64,000 bases of DNA, from contig NZ_JBDOIO010000001.1 in assembly GCF_039831995.1 (NCBI RefSeq), positions 124,001-188,000 of the forward strand. The letters run 5' to 3'. Source of the stretch: Paenibacillus pabuli. GTDB lineage: Bacteria; Bacillota; Bacilli; Paenibacillales; Paenibacillaceae. Every line of letters begins with the position of its first letter. Within the stretch, counting starts at the first letter, position 1. Under the pieces are notes generated by a model. It had not been told where the DNA came from and did no database searches. It saw nothing but the letters and a program-made list of their open reading frames with translations. Of the stretch, positions 59,901 through 64,000 are shown one piece after another. The position numbers and the translations under genes are program-made.

Positions 59901-62900
59901 AATCTGCATTAGTCGATCGGTTAGTTGAAGTCTTATTTATTTAAACGGGAGAATATCTATTTCTTCCGTTTTAGAATTTAAGGAGGAATTTACATGGAAG
60001 AACGTAAATTCATTTACTCGGTTTCTGAGGGTAACTGTGGTGACAAAGAAATGATTATTGACGACTTAGACATCGCTTTGGAAAGATTTCAAGGCAACGC
60101 TTCTCTTTACCAATTTGATATTTGGGAAAAGGGTGTAAAAATTAAAAACTTCAATTCATCCAGATCAACTGCTGAGGATATTCTCAAATTTTTAAATTTA
60201 TAACAATTTAGGAGGTAGTACTTTGGATAAATGGTCATATATTTATGTTGTTGCTGAAGGAAATTGTGTAGGTAACGATATTGCGACTTTAGATTTAGAC
60301 GAAGCTGTTCGGCATTATATGGGACGTACCGGTACATATTTTCACTTTGAGATTTGGGAAAACGGCATCTGTATTAAAACTTTCAATTCAAACCGTGATA
60401 CTTCTGACGATATTTATGATTATTTTCAATTAATTAAACGATGAGGTGAACAACTTGGAAATTCCATTTAATGGTGATATGACGGAAACTGTCGCGGCAC
60501 TTTCTGAACGTTTAGTTGGTCGCACGGTATGTTTCCCTGGTGTGGAAGGTTTTGAGGATGCACGTGTAATACTTGTTGAGGATGCAAATTATTACGATGG
60601 AATTTATTCTAATGGACTTCTTATTGAGGTTGATACTCCACACCTTGGAAGAGTTCGAAATTACGGGTGCCTTAAAAATGTATACGAAGATCGGCTCGAA
60701 TTCTTCCCTCGAGATGGTTTTGATATCGATGATACTCAGATTATTCACCTTAATCCTGAACGTGAGGACCAATTTTACATTCGACCAATTGAATCAAATG
60801 AAATCGGTAAGGTATTGAAGTTATACGCAGAAGAGGAAGACGTCATCGTTGACGATCACTGGTTACATCACGCTAAGTCTGCTTTTAACAGTTTGACTTT
60901 AGCGCAAGGTGCAATCTTAGGTGTCTTCGACTATCATGGCGATGTGGTCGGATGTTTGACTGTAAACCTAGCACGGGACTTATACATCGGATACGCGCAC
61001 GGACCTTATGCGCACTTGGAAACTATCATTATTGATGAGGGTTTTCAAGGCAAAGGATTAGCTACATCTTTAGTTAAATATGCGATCCAATATTGCAGAC
61101 TGCGTAATGTAACCTACATTAACTGTCAGACAGAAAATCCAGCTATGGCACGCGTTTATGAAAAAGCAGGATTAGCGCGTAAATATACTAATTACCATTT
61201 GGAATTCAAGTAAAGGGGAATTTATTTTATGATCTTCGCTACATATCAATCTAATGCTGTGGTGGAACAGTTAAAATCTACTGGGCGTTATGAGAATACT
61301 TGGATTTCAGACTATGAGAGTGGTAAAATGTTGAGAGAAAAAGTTGGGTTCAATCCAGTATTTGCTATACCCTTTGATGATTATCAAAACTTCCTGACTA
61401 TGAGTTTGATCTTATTTCCTGCGTTACCTAACAATTTGGTAATTTTTGAAACTGATGCAGCAATAGAAATTGACACTATTGCATGGAATGAGGTTATGAC
61501 CGATCCTGCGAGCCGATCAATCTCGCTCATCGTGCGACGTAAGAAAATGATGACTGAGCATATTGTACCCTCAATCGATAATGTATTGGATATCATTCAT
61601 CTTAACGATCATCCCTATGAGAGCATTTCTGATTTTTACTTTGATGAACTTTTTAATATTTATCCGGAATTATTTCTACCTTATGCTAAAAAGTATGGTG
61701 CAATTAATGTGGATTTGCAGGTTAACGATGTGGCAAATATCAAGAACTACGAAATGGCACGATTTAACGAATATTTACACCGAGTATTTGGAAATCCCAC
61801 TAGTATGACTAAAACTGATGTCGATGACTATTTGAATATTATTAAAACTCTTATATTTGTCAATAAATAATATAACAACTGTTATGGGGTGATGGCTATT
61901 ATTGGAACAAAGTTCCTTAAATACGGAGAATTAACTGTTGGAGAACTCCAAATAACAGTTGACAGAGTTATGACATATACTCCAAGGACTAGCGAAGACG
62001 GCTACCCGATTGATAATAGCTGTCCGCTAGGTATGTATCCAGTTGTTCAAAATAATCTTGGATTTGAACCCGACATTTACTATCAACCTGGGACTGAGGA
62101 TATTTTATTTTGGTTAAGTGATAGGGTATTCCCTGAAAATAGGCAAAACAGACAGTACTATTTGGGTATGCTTGGACTTGTTGAATATGATGTTCTTTCT
62201 ATTATTGAAAAAACTCATGGATTCAGTTTTAATGATTTTTATTGGATCGCTAACGATGAACTCGAGGAACGTCCAGATATCAACAATATTAATCTATTCG
62301 TTACAGACGATCATTAATTCAGGAGGTTGTTATGAAGGAACTTGAATATACCATTCCAATACAGAGTGAAGAGGAATGTCGTCAGATGAACGAGCTTCAC
62401 GGAACTAATTTCAAAAGTACCCAAGAACACATGGAAGAACTACATGACAAACTCGCGGATTTGATTCAAGCTTGCGGAGATGAAGGCGGTTGGTACCTTA
62501 ATGACGCAATAAGAGTTAAAATTGTAGTTGAGTATAATCCGGAGGATAAGTAATCGCATGGAAACAGAATTGTTTTACAGCAGGCATGTTGAAGGTGTCG
62601 AGAACCTCTTCTCTTATATCATGGAAGGTCTTACCAATGATTATAACAATCACATATACTATTCTGGTTTAATGGGATTGAACTTCAGTAAAACTACTGA
62701 AAATGTAACAATTATTGATAATACAGCTATACTTGACGAATTCGGATACAGTAGTGAAGTAGTTGCTGTTATCAAATTGAATATGACAACTGACGTGAAT
62801 ATTGATGTTGGTTTCAAAGGTCAGTTCTTCAGAGTAAGACTCCGCGCAGTAGTTACGCAAGATGACGTAGTATTTTGCATTGATGATTTGGAAATCCCGG

Positions 62901-64000
62901 TTACTATGCGCGAGGAAGGAATTGCCACCTATATCTTCGAGCAGCTCGGAATTTACATCGCTGAGCATAAAACTGTAGTGACGATCCAACTTGTCGATGG
63001 AAGTCCTAATTATAATGAAACACAGGGTATTGTAACCCATCTCGCTATCAAACACGGAATGGTACCTAGTTCTGAAACTTTAGAAAACTTGGAACTTGTG
63101 ACCCAGATTTAAGGGTACAAGTTCCATAAAATAAATTAATCTTTAAATTAAAAACTAAGTCCTTAACATGTCCGTTTAAATAGGTAGTATAAGGAAGAAA
63201 GTAAAGGATAAAGAGTTTTAGTTCAGAGTTTAGCATATAACTTAGAAGTTTAGGGTTGTATGTGAAACTGTGAGGGTAAAACTTCACATATCTAGTCTGT
63301 GGGCTGGGTAGACATAGCAATACCTGGTGGGGCCAAAAAGGATTCGACAGTGCGTGTGCCGGGCATTAACATAAGGCAATTATACAATTACCGTATAGGT
63401 ATTGTGGGCATGGTCGAGGGGTAAAAGATCCCCTTATTTCTTGGATGATGGCCGGTTATCATGGGCGAGGGTACAGTGTGGGAGCCAGATAACAAAATCA
63501 TTGAGCGTCGGCAGTGGGCAATGTCCTCTGTGTCCGTCGCCGTGACTAAAGGTAAGTTTCCCGGAGGTTGCCCGATTGTAGTGGGCGAGGTTGGGCGCTA
63601 GCTAAAGCCTAATTCAGCGAGAAGACGGGGAAACAGTATCGGAGCGTGGGCCAGATGTGGGGGCTACCGATACATCCGATAGAATATCGGAGATATGCTT
63701 TACATGTTGAGGGTGCGTCGAGGGAGTGTACATACCCTTCGCTAATGGCAGAAACATGACGCTTGATTCAAAGATTGAGTTACCGTGATATCGGATATGC
63801 GGCGTAGTCGAATAAAGACCAACGACCTGCAGATACACGAGATGGTGCGGAAGATCCGCATAAGCATTAAGCCGGAGATTTACAATTGCGCTGCCGCGAG
63901 TTATTAAACTAGCGGCTGGCTTCTGGGGAACACAATGAATAGCTCGGGCACCGGTTATCTTCGGATAATGGATGATTTGAGTCGGACGCGGTGGGGATCG

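Overview
The window reads as an accessory or early region of a large tailed phage that infects a low-GC Gram-positive (Bacillota) host. Every convincing gene lies on the + strand. Genes are short, closely packed, often overlapping, and have strong AGGAGG-type ribosome binding sites with many TTG and GTG starts. Several products resemble Bacillus-type proteins: NucB-like nuclease, BdbC/BdbD-like thiol-disulfide pair, TelA, LemA, and the DNA-binding half of LexA. No capsid, tail, terminase or replication gene was recognised, and most products are unknown. The AT-rich sequence changes to visibly more GC-rich sequence only in the last ~670 bases.

Layout. 0-9 kb: N-formylglutamate amidohydrolase-like gene overlapping an ATP-grasp ligase, a putative metalloprotease, a zeta-type kinase behind a host-type promoter, a second ATP-grasp gene, and four tRNA genes (three with anticodon UUG, one Trp). 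9-15 kb: repeat and zinc-ribbon DNA-binding-like proteins, TelA with a membrane partner, and a small sigma factor. 15-30 kb: many small unknown proteins, a lipoprotein, a TIM-barrel enzyme, a HAD phosphatase, a membrane-anchored NucB-like nuclease, a GNAT and the BdbD/BdbC-like pair. 30-47 kb: Nudix hydrolase, PemK-like protein, NMN adenylyltransferase-like protein, kinase-like protein, LemA with a membrane partner, and several structured non-coding stretches. 47-53 kb: HTH regulators, then an array of closed-stem RNAs, at least two carrying a permuted tRNA-like module, upstream of a Ro60/TROVE protein. 53-64 kb: zinc-ribbon protein with an AT-hook, a structured RNA with a C-rich loop, a STAS-like protein, a FabH-like enzyme, another tRNA-like RNA, a GNAT, and a very large structured RNA with a tmRNA-like 5' end that runs off the window.

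Regulation. Two promoter classes are visible. Host sigma-A type promoters (about 5860, 7964, 24738, 41903, 42674) precede a few genes and one non-coding stretch. A recurring ~23-bp intergenic motif (TCC or TCG, then TTTTAAnTAAG, then TnGTATAAG) occurs about 18 times, usually after a terminator and 30-80 bases before a gene or structured RNA. It is probably a phage-specific promoter, and the sigma factor at 14600 is a candidate reader. The two strongest leads for a new system are the Ro60/Y-RNA-like ribonucleoprotein locus (49.8-53.0 kb) and the giant structured RNA (63.3 kb onward).
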